The notes under the pieces: generated by a model | Told to the model about the DNA's origin: nothing | Databases searched by the model: none | What the model saw: the letters and a program-made list of their open reading frames with translations, nothing else | Source of the DNA: an uncultured Lachnospiraceae bacterium | Lineage (GTDB): Bacteria > Bacillota > Clostridia > Lachnospirales > Lachnospiraceae | Direction: 5' to 3' | NCBI GenBank assembly: GCA_946407765.1 | Contig: CAMJPD010000009.1 | Span: 1-34,991, forward strand | DNA length: 34,991 nt | Shown: piece by piece, positions 1 through 7,378 of the stretch | Numbering within the stretch: position 1 is the stretch's first letter | Layout: each line of letters starts with the position of its first letter | Position numbers and translations under genes: made by a program

Positions 1-58
<58 letters not shown>

Positions 59-148
59 ATTAAGAAGAAACTCCATTTTTTTTATTCCTTTCCTGAGATT
101 TATATTATACCAAACATTATGATTACAATCAATATGGAAAACTTGGTT

Positions 149-338
149 GGGGATGAATACTGCCAACACAAATTTTGGAGAGCATTGGAGCAAGAGTCCT
201 GGAGACAGCTGAGCGGTAGCGAAGCTGGCTCGCAGGCGTCCAAGGAAGACCATCTCGCACCATATTAGTGCGAGATGAGGCTTCCGCAGGGCTTGCGACG
301 GCTCGACAAAATTTCGTGGTTGGCAGGTATTCATCCCT
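149..338. ncRNA. Unidentified structured RNA or palindromic element
   Basis: Bases 151-167 pair with 319-336 (17 pairs, one bulged G). The pairing continues inward between 168-176 and about 307-318 with one more bulge, giving a closing stem of nearly 30 pairs. Inside, a 7-pair stem can form between the CGCAGGC and GCTTGCG segments. A perfect 10-pair hairpin with a 7-base loop spans 251-277, and a small CAGCT/AGCTG hairpin is also possible. The block is visibly richer in GC than its surroundings, as is usual for stable RNAs in AT-rich genomes. Read on plus, a terminator follows about 20 bases later. Read on minus, a TACAAT box (345-350) sits just ahead of the stem but has no -35. I could not match it to SRP RNA, RNase P RNA or tmRNA motifs. 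6S RNA or a raiA-type RNA would fit by size only; a MITE-like element is the other option. Confidence 0.5.
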
Positions 339-356
339 TAAGCAATTGTATTAAAA

Positions 357-383
357 AAAGATGCACCGCCCAGGTGCATCTTT
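357..383. terminator. Intrinsic terminator, probably bidirectional
   Basis: A perfect 11-pair stem (AAAGATGCACC with its complement) closes a five-base GCCCA loop. On minus it lies 27 bases past the mscL stop and is followed by a run of seven T. On plus it is followed by a T-rich tail and would end a transcript of the structured block at 149-338. Confidence 0.8.
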
Positions 384-409
384 ACATTTTTAAAATATAT
401 CTGCCTCTA

Positions 410-814
410 TTATTCTAGACTTGATGTGCAATGTGGACATCTTTTAGCATTTACATCTATTGTCGAACAGCAGAATGGACATTTTTTTGTTGTAGGCGAT
501 TTTTCCTCTTTTTTAATTATGGCATTTGTTAGATTGTTAACGGCTTTTACAATTAGAAATATTATAAATGCCATGATTATAAAATTAATTAGTGCAGTTA
601 AAAATGAACCATATTTTATCTCGACATCTCCAACCTTAATCATAAGATTGTCAAAATTAGTATTGGCAAATAAGCCAATTACGGGAGATACAATGTCTTT
701 TACTAGTGAATTAACTATTGCTTGGAAGGCACTACCTATAATAACTCCTACAGCAAGGTTCATTACATCGCCACGGCTGATAAACTCCTTAAATTCAGAA
801 AAAAACTTTTTCAT
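410..814 (-). CDS. mscL: Large-conductance mechanosensitive channel MscL with C-terminal zinc ribbon
   Basis: This is a homopentameric inner-membrane pore that opens under membrane tension and releases solutes during hypo-osmotic shock. The 134-residue protein has the usual N-terminal amphipathic helix (FFSEFKEFISRG), a first membrane segment around residues 17-45 with the family pattern NLAVGVIIGSAF, a periplasmic-type loop, and a second membrane segment around 70-93. The cytoplasmic C-terminus carries a CPFC-CPHC type zinc ribbon (Cys112, Cys115, Cys126, Cys129, with an extra Cys116) where many MscL proteins have only a charged helix bundle. The start is ATG with GGAGG seven to eight bases upstream. 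It is the last gene before the terminator at 357-383; the 81-base gap to the peroxidase gene shows no clear promoter. Confidence 0.95.
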   Translation of the reverse strand: MKKFFSEFKEFISRGDVMNLAVGVIIGSAFQAIVNSLVKDIVSPVIGLFANTNFDNLMIKVGDVEIKYGSFLTALINFIIMAFIIFLIVKAVNNLTNAIIKKEEKSPTTKKCPFCCSTIDVNAKRCPHCTSSLE

Positions 815-895
815 ATATTATTCCTCCAACTTCTTTTCCGCATATCCCTTTGCAATTATGCCGTCTCTAATAAGTATATTTTTCTCAATGCATAT

Positions 896-1435
896 TTACA
901 GCAGGGACTTGATGCAGTCTTCTACTTCTTTCATATCTGCAGTTGGCTCAAATCTTGCAACTACGTTTCCATTTCTATCAATGATAAATTTTGTGAAGTT
1001 CCACTTGATACTTGGATTCTTATCCCAGTTTGGATCAATTTTAGCAAGCATCTGCTCCATTAATTCCTTATGAGGCCCAGCAGGAAAACCCTCAAAGCCC
1101 TTTTGAGATTTTAAATATGTATATAGAGGAAGTTCTTTTTCACCATTAACATCTGACTTTTTCATTTGAGGAAATGTTGTGTTGTAGTGTATAGTACAAA
1201 ATTCATGAATTTCATCATCAGAACCTGGAGCCTGACCACCAAATTGGTTACATGGAATATCTAATATCTCAAGACCCTTTTCATGGTAATTTTTGTACAT
1301 CTCTTCTATAGGTGCATATTGTGGAGTAAAACCACATCCTGTTGCAGTATTTACTACCATTATTACCTTGCCCTTGTAATCACTAAGACTCAGTTCCTCA
1401 CCATTACTCTTTAACACTTTGTAATCATAAATCAT
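896..1435 (-). CDS. Glutathione peroxidase family protein (probably thioredoxin-dependent)
   Basis: This thioredoxin-fold peroxidase reduces hydrogen peroxide and organic hydroperoxides. The peroxidatic residue is Cys34 in TATGCGFTPQY, a cysteine and not selenocysteine. Gln68 lies in the NQFGGQ motif, and Trp145-Asn146 in the KWNF motif complete the catalytic tetrad. Cys80 falls 46 residues after Cys34, the place of the resolving cysteine in monomeric, thioredoxin-using members, so glutathione is probably not the reductant (inference). The length of 179 residues is normal or slightly long. AGGAGG stands just upstream of the ATG, and a sigma-A-like promoter at 1462-1490 suggests a separate transcript. 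Together with PFOR in the same window it points to an anaerobe with some oxidative-stress defence. Confidence 0.93.
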   Translation of the reverse strand: MIYDYKVLKSNGEELSLSDYKGKVIMVVNTATGCGFTPQYAPIEEMYKNYHEKGLEILDIPCNQFGGQAPGSDDEIHEFCTIHYNTTFPQMKKSDVNGEKELPLYTYLKSQKGFEGFPAGPHKELMEQMLAKIDPNWDKNPSIKWNFTKFIIDRNGNVVARFEPTADMKEVEDCIKSLL

Positions 1436-1461
1436 AACTATTCCTCCTTTATTTTATATAT

Positions 1462-1490
1462 ATTATAAAAAACTATTGCCCTTTAGGCAA
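1462..1490 (-). promoter_or_regulatory. Putative promoter of the peroxidase gene
   Basis: On minus, TTGCCT (1485-1490) and a perfect TATAAT (1462-1467) are separated by 17 bases. The -35 lies in a small TTGCC/GGCAA hairpin (1476-1490) that is followed on minus by TAGTTTTTT, so the same bases may form a weak terminator for the preceding DUF554 gene. Confidence 0.6.
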
Positions 1491-1501
1491 ATGCTTATAG
1501 T

Positions 1502-2224
1502 TTAAAATAATTTTAAACCAGCAAATATAACGGCGATTAAAAGACCTGGCAGCATATTGGCAACTTTAAATACATTCTTCCATATAAGATTGATTCCTAC
1601 ACAAAATATTAGAACTGAACCAACAAGTGATATATAATTTATTGCAATCTCGGTCATAAATGGAGTTAGCATCCTTGCAAATATTGTCATAAGACCTTGG
1701 AAGACTAAAACAGGAATTGCTGAATATATGGCACCCTTACCCATAGATGAGGTAAGAACTGATATAGTTATAAGATCTAAAATTGATTTAACTGCAAGTA
1801 TAGAAATATTACCCTTTAAGCCATCTTCCATAGCACCAACAATTGCCATTGCACCTATACATACAGTAAATGAAGCCGTAACAAATGCATCAATAAAACC
1901 AGTATCATTATCGTTTCCTGTTTTATGGCGAAGCCATGTTGCAAAATTGTTGAACATATTATCTATGCCAATAAGCTCGCCTATTATAGTTCCGATTGTA
2001 ATACATAAAACAAGAAGCATAGATTTTTGAGACAGTAAAGCGTCACCACTTATTTTAAGCATACCTTCCATAGCACCAGCAATTGCTATAAATACAACAC
2101 TAACGCCGCAAGCCTTTTTAAGGCTATCTTGCATACTTACAGTAAATAAGTTCTTAAAAAGTAGACCTACTATACCACCAGCTACTATTAAAGCACAGTT
2201 TAATAATGTTCCCAGTCCTATCAA
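1502..2224 (-). CDS. DUF554 family integral membrane protein
   Basis: This 240-residue, very hydrophobic protein has about six or seven membrane segments. The N-terminal GLGTLLN...AGGIVGLLF and the internal pattern of small residues and glycines are those of the DUF554 (YdfK-like) family, whose function is not established; a transport role is only a guess. The start codon is TTG (2224-2222), with GGAG ten bases upstream and no better ATG nearby. It lies just after the rplJL terminator and is probably transcribed from its own weak promoter at 2251-2279. Its relation to the ribosomal genes upstream looks positional only. Confidence 0.88.
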   Translation of the reverse strand: MIGLGTLLNCALIVAGGIVGLLFKNLFTVSMQDSLKKACGVSVVFIAIAGAMEGMLKISGDALLSQKSMLLVLCITIGTIIGELIGIDNMFNNFATWLRHKTGNDNDTGFIDAFVTASFTVCIGAMAIVGAMEDGLKGNISILAVKSILDLITISVLTSSMGKGAIYSAIPVLVFQGLMTIFARMLTPFMTEIAINYISLVGSVLIFCVGINLIWKNVFKVANMLPGLLIAVIFAGLKLF

Positions 2225-2250
2225 TTTATGTTTTCTCCAATTTTTTTATA

Positions 2251-2279
2251 ATTATAAAAAACTCTTGCAACGAATGCAA
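2251..2279 (-). promoter_or_regulatory. Possible promoter of the DUF554 gene, overlapping the rplL terminator
   Basis: TATAAT at 2251-2256 on minus has TTGCAT (2274-2279) 17 bases upstream. The -35 lies inside the terminator hairpin of rplJL. The -10 is perfect but the -35 matches only half of the consensus, and the T-run of the terminator makes AT-rich matches likely by chance. Confidence 0.35.
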
Positions 2280-2287
2280 GAGTTTTT
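2257..2287 (-). terminator. Intrinsic terminator of rplJ-rplL
   Basis: A perfect 13-pair stem (AAAAACTCTTGCA with its complement) has a five-base loop. It starts 22 bases after the rplL stop and continues on minus into a T-run. It separates rplJL from the DUF554 gene. Confidence 0.92.
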
Positions 2288-2308
2288 ATTTTCATATTTT
2301 GGTTTAAA

Positions 2309-2683
2309 TTACTTAAGTGTAACTTTAGCGCCAACTTCTTCAAGTTTCTTCTTGATTTCTTCAGCTTCTGCCTTAGCAACACCTTCTTTTAACATCTTAG
2401 GTGCTCCATCAACAAGATCCTTTGCTTCCTTAAGTCCAAGACCTGTTGCATCACGAACGATCTTGATAACTTTAACTTTTTCAGCACCAGCATCTGTAAG
2501 TTCTACATTGAACTCAGACTTTTCTTCACCGCCAGCTGCACCGCCTGCTGCTGGACCTGCCATTACAACACCTGCTGCTGCGCTTACACCAAATTCTTCT
2601 TCACAAGCTTTAACAAGCTCGTTTAATTCTACTACTGATAATTCTTTTAATGCAGCAATAAAATCTTCTTTTGTCATTGCCAT
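2309..2683 (-). CDS. rplL: 50S ribosomal protein L7/L12
   Basis: This is the stalk protein, present in several copies per ribosome and bound through L10; it recruits translation GTPases. The 124-residue product has the N-terminal dimerisation helices (residues 1-35), an Ala/Gly-rich hinge (about 36-52, [17 protein letters not shown]), and the globular C-terminal domain with the conserved [22 protein letters not shown] segment split around its helix 4. The start is ATG with GGAG ten bases upstream; a second ATG six bases further is less likely. It follows rplJ after 33 bases and is closed by the terminator at 2257-2287. No rpoB follows, unlike the common rplJL-rpoBC order. Confidence 0.98.
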   Translation of the reverse strand: MAMTKEDFIAALKELSVVELNELVKACEEEFGVSAAAGVVMAGPAAGGAAGGEEKSEFNVELTDAGAEKVKVIKIVRDATGLGLKEAKDLVDGAPKMLKEGVAKAEAEEIKKKLEEVGAKVTLK

Positions 2684-2716
2684 GATTATATTTCTCCTTA
2701 AAAATAATTTTTACAA

Positions 2717-3205
2717 TTAAGCCTCTTTCTTGTCTGCAATTTGCTTTAATACTCTTGCAAAATTGCTTATTGGGCTCTTCATTGAACCAAAGAGTCTTCC
2801 AAGTAGTTCTTCCTTTCCTGGTAGTGATGCAATTGTTACTATTGCATTCTTGTCATAGAAAGTGCTTTCAATAACACCTGCTTTGATTTCAAATACAGGG
2901 GCATCCTTTGCGAACTGATACATAATTCTTGCACCAGCCGTAGAGTCTGACTTTGAAAATGCTACTGCTGTTGGACCCTCTAGGGTTTCTACTAAAGACT
3001 CAAATTCTGTTCCTGCTATTGCTCTCTTTATAAAAGTATTCTTATATACTTTATAAAAAACACCAGCTTCGCGAAATTTCTTTCTAAGTGCTGTATCTTG
3101 TTCTACTGTGAGTCCTCTGTAATCAGCAACGACAACACCTGTTGCACCATCAAGATGGCTTTTAATTTCTTCGATGATTGGAGCCTTAAGTTCTACCTTT
3201 GCCAC
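2717..3205 (-). CDS. rplJ: 50S ribosomal protein L10
   Basis: L10 anchors the L7/L12 stalk to 23S rRNA and represses its own operon by binding the mRNA leader. The protein has the N-terminal rRNA-binding domain with the ATGVVVADYRGLTVEQDT and AGVFYKVYKNTFIKRA segments and the C-terminal helix that binds L12. I place the start at GTG (3205-3203), giving MAKVEL and 162 residues. The upstream in-frame TTG at 3211 directly abuts the AGGAGG, whereas the GTG is six bases away, and MAKVE is the usual L10 beginning. The leader at about 3300-3456 and the attenuator at 3260-3291 indicate autoregulation. The usual upstream rplK-rplA pair is absent; the next gene upstream is the exchanger. Confidence 0.97.
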   Translation of the reverse strand: MAKVELKAPIIEEIKSHLDGATGVVVADYRGLTVEQDTALRKKFREAGVFYKVYKNTFIKRAIAGTEFESLVETLEGPTAVAFSKSDSTAGARIMYQFAKDAPVFEIKAGVIESTFYDKNAIVTIASLPGKEELLGRLFGSMKSPISNFARVLKQIADKKEA

Positions 3206-3259
3206 GAGCAACCTCCTTTTTAAAAATGTCTATTCACAAATGCCTTTTAAGGAAAATAA

Positions 3260-3291
3260 AAACCTCTGCCTAGCTTTAAAGACAGAGGTTT
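3260..3291 (-). terminator. Attenuator hairpin in the rplJL leader
   Basis: On minus, a 9-pair stem (AAACCTCTG with CAGAGGTTT) encloses a 14-base loop and runs into TTATTTT, 43 bases ahead of the rplJ ribosome binding site. Its place between the L10 leader and the gene fits transcription attenuation in Firmicutes rplJL operons. Confidence 0.8.
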
Positions 3292-3299
3292 GCACAATT

Positions 3300-3456
3300 T
3301 GTTAAAAATCATATTCCAATTGCCAATATTTACAAAAGTTTTGCTTAGCTAATTTTATTAGCAAAGCTAGCAATAGGAAATTACATTTACCTCGGTAGGC
3401 TTGTTTTGTTAAACAATTTGCCCGATATACCGGACCTACTGTCTTTGGAATAGCAT
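3300..3456 (-). promoter_or_regulatory. L10 leader (autoregulatory mRNA element)
   Basis: The 324 bases between rplJ and the exchanger gene hold this leader. On minus the L10-leader signature is visible: AAAGACAGTAGGTCCGG (3447-3431), a small CCGG/CGGG hairpin (3433-3421), and the partner strand GCCTACCGAGG (3400-3390), whose CCTAC pairs with GTAGG. A further AT-rich hairpin (GCTAAT/ATTAGC, 3348-3362) and the attenuator follow. In this known RNA family, L10 or the L10-L12 complex binds here and lowers rplJL expression. The exact ends are estimated. Confidence 0.85.
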
Positions 3457-3460
3457 AGTT

Positions 3461-3489
3461 AATTTATCATTTTTAATTATTTATGTCAA
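3461..3489 (-). promoter_or_regulatory. Promoter of the rplJL leader transcript
   Basis: On minus, a perfect TTGACA (3484-3489), a 17-base spacer and TAAATT (3461-3466) are seen. The predicted start near 3454 lies just before the L10 leader signature. Confidence 0.8.
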
Positions 3490-3529
3490 GTAAATACAGC
3501 TAAAACCTAAGGCAAATGTATAAAAAACC

Positions 3530-4477
3530 TTAAATTACACCTAGATATTGGGCTACGCAGTACGAAATGTATATTGCAAGCATTAGCAAGCCCTGCCATC
3601 TATGGGTTTTTCCTGTAAGTAGTGGTGGAATAGACATGATGAGCATAACTATGAGAACAACAATTAAGTCATTGTAATTTATATCTTTAATTGAAAAAGG
3701 TCTAACAAGTGCAGATATACCATTAACTGTTGTAAGATTTAAAAAGTTAGCACCAATAATATTACCGATAGATAATTCTCTTTTATTTTTTGTAATAGCA
3801 GTAATAGTTGTTACAAGTTCAGGAAGTGAAGTTCCAAGTGCCATCATAGTGACTGCAATAACCTTATCCGGAACTCCAAGTCTTCCTGCGATGATAACAC
3901 CATTATCTACTAAAATATTAGATGAGATTGAAACAAAGGCTGCAGATACTATAATAATCAAAATAAGTTTTCCTATAGAAGTTTCAGGAACTATGTCCTT
4001 TATGTCTTCTGCCTCCTTTACTACTTCCTTTGCCTCTTTTTTTGTTTTTAATAAAGTAAATACATAAACTACAAAAATTGAAAGAAGAACTGTGCCTGCT
4101 ATTCTATTAAAACCTCTAAATCTTATAGCAATGAAAGCATACACGACAAATGTGAAAAAGAAAAATGCTATAGGACTTTTTAAAGATTTTTTATCTATAG
4201 GACCGCACATGAATGCTATACCAAGTGCTGCAACAAGGCTGGTGTTGCAAATAATTGATCCGATAGAATTACCATAGGCAATAGAACCAAGTCCCTTAAA
4301 AGCACCCATACTTGAAACTATTGTCTCTGGTAGTGTGGTACCAAGGGCAACTATAGTTGCACCTATTATGACTTCTGGCATTTTTAAAATTCTTGCAATT
4401 TCTACTGCAGAATCTAAAAAATAGTTTGAGGCAATAAGTAAAACAGCTATACTTATTGCAAATAAAATAAATTCCAC
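3530..4477 (-). CDS. Calcium/sodium antiporter (YrbG-type CaCA family)
   Basis: This membrane exchanger is likely to extrude Ca2+ in return for Na+ or H+. The 315-residue protein has about ten membrane segments in two inverted halves. Each half carries an alpha repeat: VALGTTLPETIVSS with GNSIGSIICN in the first, and MALGTSLPELVTTI with GNIIGANFLN in the second; the Glu of each repeat is the expected ion ligand. A hydrophilic Lys/Glu loop (about residues 144-165) joins the halves. The start is GTG (4477-4475), seven bases after GGAG; the overlapping ATG is out of frame. It is the last gene of the dnaE-side run, 23 bases after the zinc-ribbon gene. No convincing terminator was seen downstream. 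Confidence 0.92.
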   Translation of the reverse strand: MEFILFAISIAVLLIASNYFLDSAVEIARILKMPEVIIGATIVALGTTLPETIVSSMGAFKGLGSIAYGNSIGSIICNTSLVAALGIAFMCGPIDKKSLKSPIAFFFFTFVVYAFIAIRFRGFNRIAGTVLLSIFVVYVFTLLKTKKEAKEVVKEAEDIKDIVPETSIGKLILIIIVSAAFVSISSNILVDNGVIIAGRLGVPDKVIAVTMMALGTSLPELVTTITAITKNKRELSIGNIIGANFLNLTTVNGISALVRPFSIKDINYNDLIVVLIVMLIMSIPPLLTGKTHRWQGLLMLAIYISYCVAQYLGVI

Positions 4478-4500
4478 ATCAAATCTCCTTATATAAATAT

Positions 4501-5163
4501 TTATTCTTCATCTATATCTTCTGGTTTGTCTATTTCAGGTTCTTCTATCTCATCTTCTATTCCATTATCGTCTTCTTCTGAATCTACTGGGAATATGATT
4601 GGCCCGCCTTCATCATAATAATATGTTGAGCCTATATCTTCACCACCTGGAAGTGAATTTGGAAGTTGTGGCGGAATAGTTTCTGCCTTCTTATTAATAA
4701 CTTTATTATAAAATAAACTTCCTAGTCCTACAACAAATACGAATATGGCGACTAATACAAAATAATCTCTTATAACTTTTCCTTTTATATCCTTATCCCC
4801 ATAAGGAAGCTTTGCACCGCACTTAGGACAAGTATTCATTCCTAGAACTAGTTTTTCGCCACAGTTTTCACAAAAGATTTGTCTTACATTAGTTAGTTCT
4901 TCCAGTTCTAGGTCGCTTCTTGTCATACTTTCTTTATTTCTTTTATCTAATGCAGCTCTAACCTTAGTATCCAATTCTTTTAAATCATCTGTTTTATTAT
5001 TTGCTTTAATCTGCTCTGATTGAACATTTTCTCTTGAAACAAAATTTCTATATGCTTCATCATAAGAAGGAAGTGTTGTATTATAATCTAATAAATTGGC
5101 CCCACAGTATGGGCAGTATCTTTCATTGATTGATATTTTTTTGGAACAACTAGGACAAATCAT
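4501..5163 (-). CDS. Double zinc-ribbon membrane protein with acidic tail, function unknown
   Basis: The 220-residue protein starts with one CxxC-CxxC zinc ribbon (Cys3, Cys6, Cys17, Cys20) and carries a second (Cys98, Cys101, Cys112, Cys115), separated by a charged, probably helical stretch. One membrane segment follows (about 133-152), then a Pro/Gly linker and a strongly acidic C-terminus (about 195-220). There is no signal peptide, so the ribbons should face the cytoplasm and the acidic tail the outside. The ATG has no evident Shine-Dalgarno sequence; it lies 15 bases after the upstream stop, so re-initiation is likely. It forms a small module with the secreted protein and the CapA-like protein upstream. 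I do not recognise a named family for the whole protein. Confidence 0.85.
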   Translation of the reverse strand: MICPSCSKKISINERYCPYCGANLLDYNTTLPSYDEAYRNFVSRENVQSEQIKANNKTDDLKELDTKVRAALDKRNKESMTRSDLELEELTNVRQIFCENCGEKLVLGMNTCPKCGAKLPYGDKDIKGKVIRDYFVLVAIFVFVVGLGSLFYNKVINKKAETIPPQLPNSLPGGEDIGSTYYYDEGGPIIFPVDSEEDDNGIEDEIEEPEIDKPEDIDEE

Positions 5164-5178
5164 TATTAAAAATATATA

Positions 5179-5832
5179 TTATTCAAAATCTATATCAAGA
5201 TTTATACCAAAATCTGAAAGAGATGAGAATACACCTCCTGTTAAGGCATCTATCAATTCCTTGTTATAAACAATAGGGATAATATATCCTCCATGGTTAT
5301 CACTTATAACTCTTACATCAGCTACAAATGTTTTACTCTTAGAAGATTTAATATGCTTTGTTATACAATCAAATATACTCTTACCATTATCTTCACTAAA
5401 TAATTTATTATAATCTCCTAATGACATAAGAAGCCTTGGAGCAAGTTCCAGTGCAGATGATGTTAAAACCTCAGTTCCATTTACACCATCAATGCTTAGT
5501 GTAAATGTGTATACATCACTACTATATGTTTCATCTATAATTTTATATGATATTCTACCCGTAAGACTTTGTACTAGGCCTGAACTATATAGCGGTTCTG
5601 AATATAATAATGAAGATGCAGAAGCAACAAGATAATAATCCATTGAAGAATCTAATTTAAGTATTGAATCTATTCCATTATATAATGATTTTCTTGCATT
5701 ATTAAAATTATGCTCCCTCATAGGGTTTTCAAATACTTCAGCACTTACTTTATTACTAAAGGCAAATGTTAAAAATAAACATATAACTAATATCTTTGCA
5801 ATCTTCTTATGGCATTTTTGTAATATATTCAT
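5179..5832 (-). CDS. Predicted secreted protein, function unknown
   Basis: The protein starts with basic residues and a hydrophobic core (IAKILVICLFLTFAF) ending in a likely signal peptidase site VSA-EV near residue 30. The remainder (about 185 residues) is Ser-, Leu- and Asp-rich with alternating beta-like stretches and no domain I know. I choose the ATG at 5832: GAGGTG lies five bases upstream, whereas the in-frame GTG at 5844 is part of that ribosome binding site. It follows the CapA-like gene by 18 bases and precedes the zinc-ribbon gene by 15, so the three are probably co-transcribed and may act together at the envelope (inference). Confidence 0.8.
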   Translation of the reverse strand: MNILQKCHKKIAKILVICLFLTFAFSNKVSAEVFENPMREHNFNNARKSLYNGIDSILKLDSSMDYYLVASASSLLYSEPLYSSGLVQSLTGRISYKIIDETYSSDVYTFTLSIDGVNGTEVLTSSALELAPRLLMSLGDYNKLFSEDNGKSIFDCITKHIKSSKSKTFVADVRVISDNHGGYIIPIVYNKELIDALTGGVFSSLSDFGINLDIDFE

Positions 5833-5850
5833 AAAACACCTCACTATCTG

Positions 5851-7371
5851 TTAATTAGGTCCTACACTTTTATAATCACTAGGTTTTGGCTTATTACCTA
5901 TATCATTTGTTGGAATTCCTCTATCTGGACTTATAACATTTGACTTATCCTTATTTTGTATTTTATCTTGATTTTCATCATTATTATAAGCTTTTTCATT
6001 CATAGATGCTATTTCTTTCACGATTTCTTCTGCTATATTATCGACATTACTTGTTTCATTTATCTCATAACCTATAGGAAGGTCACTAGATTCGATAAGC
6101 ATATCTTCTATTTCTGCAACAGACATAGTTGCTAGTTTATACCTTTCATACACATAACCTTCTTCATCAAATACTATATCACTTGGCGAAGTTTGAACAT
6201 ATTTATCAAAACAAAATTGTCTTTCTTCATATTTATATGCCTTAGTTGTATTCCACCAACCAGTTCCTGGAATTATTTTAAGCTTAGATTCACCTTCTAT
6301 AAGATCAAATTCTATCTGTATTACTGCAAGCTGTTTTAAAATATTCTTACCGAAAAGAAAATTTCCAAGAGAATATACTATTGGCTTTCCTTCATAATAT
6401 TCTATAGTCTGAGGAATATGAGGATGAGCTCCTACAACCAAGTCTGCCCCTTCATGAATCAAATTATGTGCTTGGTTTATCTGTATAGTCGTTGGCAATT
6501 CATCTAATTCCTTGCCCCAGTGTAAGTACACTATTGCTTTATCAATTTCATTTTCTTCTTTTAATCTTTTTATTTCAGGAATCAAATATTTATATGGATC
6601 CAATAAATAATAAACACCTCTATTGTCATCTGATGCTTTCCAATTGTCTTTAGGAACAATTGATGTAGCATTGAAGATCGCAACGCGAACGCCATTGATA
6701 GTAATCCTAAAAGGTTTTTTTGCTTCTTCTTCGTTTTTACCTGAGCCAACTGTATGAACTCCGATGTAATCAAGATATTGCCAAGTATCAGCAAGTGCAT
6801 CGGCTCCAAAATCTAATGAATGATTATTGGCTGTGGCAAATAAATCAACACCTAAGCTATCAAGCACGTGCAATTCATCTGGTGATTGCTTTAAGCTAAA
6901 CTCCTTGGTAACGTCAAATGTATCCCTATCTGTTATACATGTTTCTAGATTCGCAACAAAAAAGTCACTATTATCTATTGCATCTATGAAAACTTCATCC
7001 ATGATAGTATAGAGACCACCGCCATGTGTATATTCACGAACAATATTAGGTGCTAGATAAGTATCTCCTGCAATTAGAATAGAACATTTTTTGGATTTTC
7101 TATCTCCTATTGATTCTGCATCATCATGTTCTAACTTTTCATAATTATTAGGAGAATCAGGATCTATCTTTACATAATCTCTAATATTTTCATTATTAAA
7201 ATCAAAATTAGCTCTATGGTACACATTATCAGTGCTCTCTGCAACCTTAGATCTTGGCGTGATTGTTATTACATAATTGAGATTAAATATGGCAATGCCA
7301 ATAGAAATAGCAAATACTAAAAATACAATGATTATTATTCCTATTACCACTTTTCCATTAGACCTTTCCAT
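5851..7371 (-). CDS. CapA/PgsA-like (PGA_cap) membrane-anchored protein
   Basis: The 506-residue protein has an N-terminal membrane anchor (about residues 8-30), a short linker and a PGA_cap domain of the calcineurin-like phosphoesterase fold. Motifs visible are AGDTYLAP (Asp103), NLETC (Asn141), ANNHSLDFG (Asn182, His184), YLHWGKE (His284) and VGAHPH (His316, His318). Family members include CapA of poly-gamma-glutamate capsule synthesis, but no capB or capC is nearby, so capsule synthesis is not shown; many homologues have no known substrate. After about residue 400 there is an extension ending in a low-complexity Asn/Lys/Pro tail. The ATG has no Shine-Dalgarno sequence and stands seven bases after a TATAAT box, so the mRNA may be leaderless. 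An alternative is readthrough from dnaE, which ends 38 bases upstream. Confidence 0.87.
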   Translation of the reverse strand: MERSNGKVVIGIIIIVFLVFAISIGIAIFNLNYVITITPRSKVAESTDNVYHRANFDFNNENIRDYVKIDPDSPNNYEKLEHDDAESIGDRKSKKCSILIAGDTYLAPNIVREYTHGGGLYTIMDEVFIDAIDNSDFFVANLETCITDRDTFDVTKEFSLKQSPDELHVLDSLGVDLFATANNHSLDFGADALADTWQYLDYIGVHTVGSGKNEEEAKKPFRITINGVRVAIFNATSIVPKDNWKASDDNRGVYYLLDPYKYLIPEIKRLKEENEIDKAIVYLHWGKELDELPTTIQINQAHNLIHEGADLVVGAHPHIPQTIEYYEGKPIVYSLGNFLFGKNILKQLAVIQIEFDLIEGESKLKIIPGTGWWNTTKAYKYEERQFCFDKYVQTSPSDIVFDEEGYVYERYKLATMSVAEIEDMLIESSDLPIGYEINETSNVDNIAEEIVKEIASMNEKAYNNDENQDKIQNKDKSNVISPDRGIPTNDIGNKPKPSDYKSVGPN

Positions 7372-7378
7372 TTATACG

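Noticed and set aside
119..132. TGATT/AATCA inverted repeat as an operator
   Set aside because: Only five-base arms in AT-rich sequence; expected by chance and not linked to a promoter.
815..895. Promoter of mscL
   Set aside because: TATACT is present but no -35 above three matches stands at proper distance.
426..1073. 215-codon open frame on plus opposite mscL and the peroxidase gene
   Set aside because: It spans two clearly real minus-strand genes and shows no family motif.
5851..7371. Poly-gamma-glutamate capsule operon
   Set aside because: Only the CapA/PgsA-like domain is found; capB and capC are absent from the neighbourhood.
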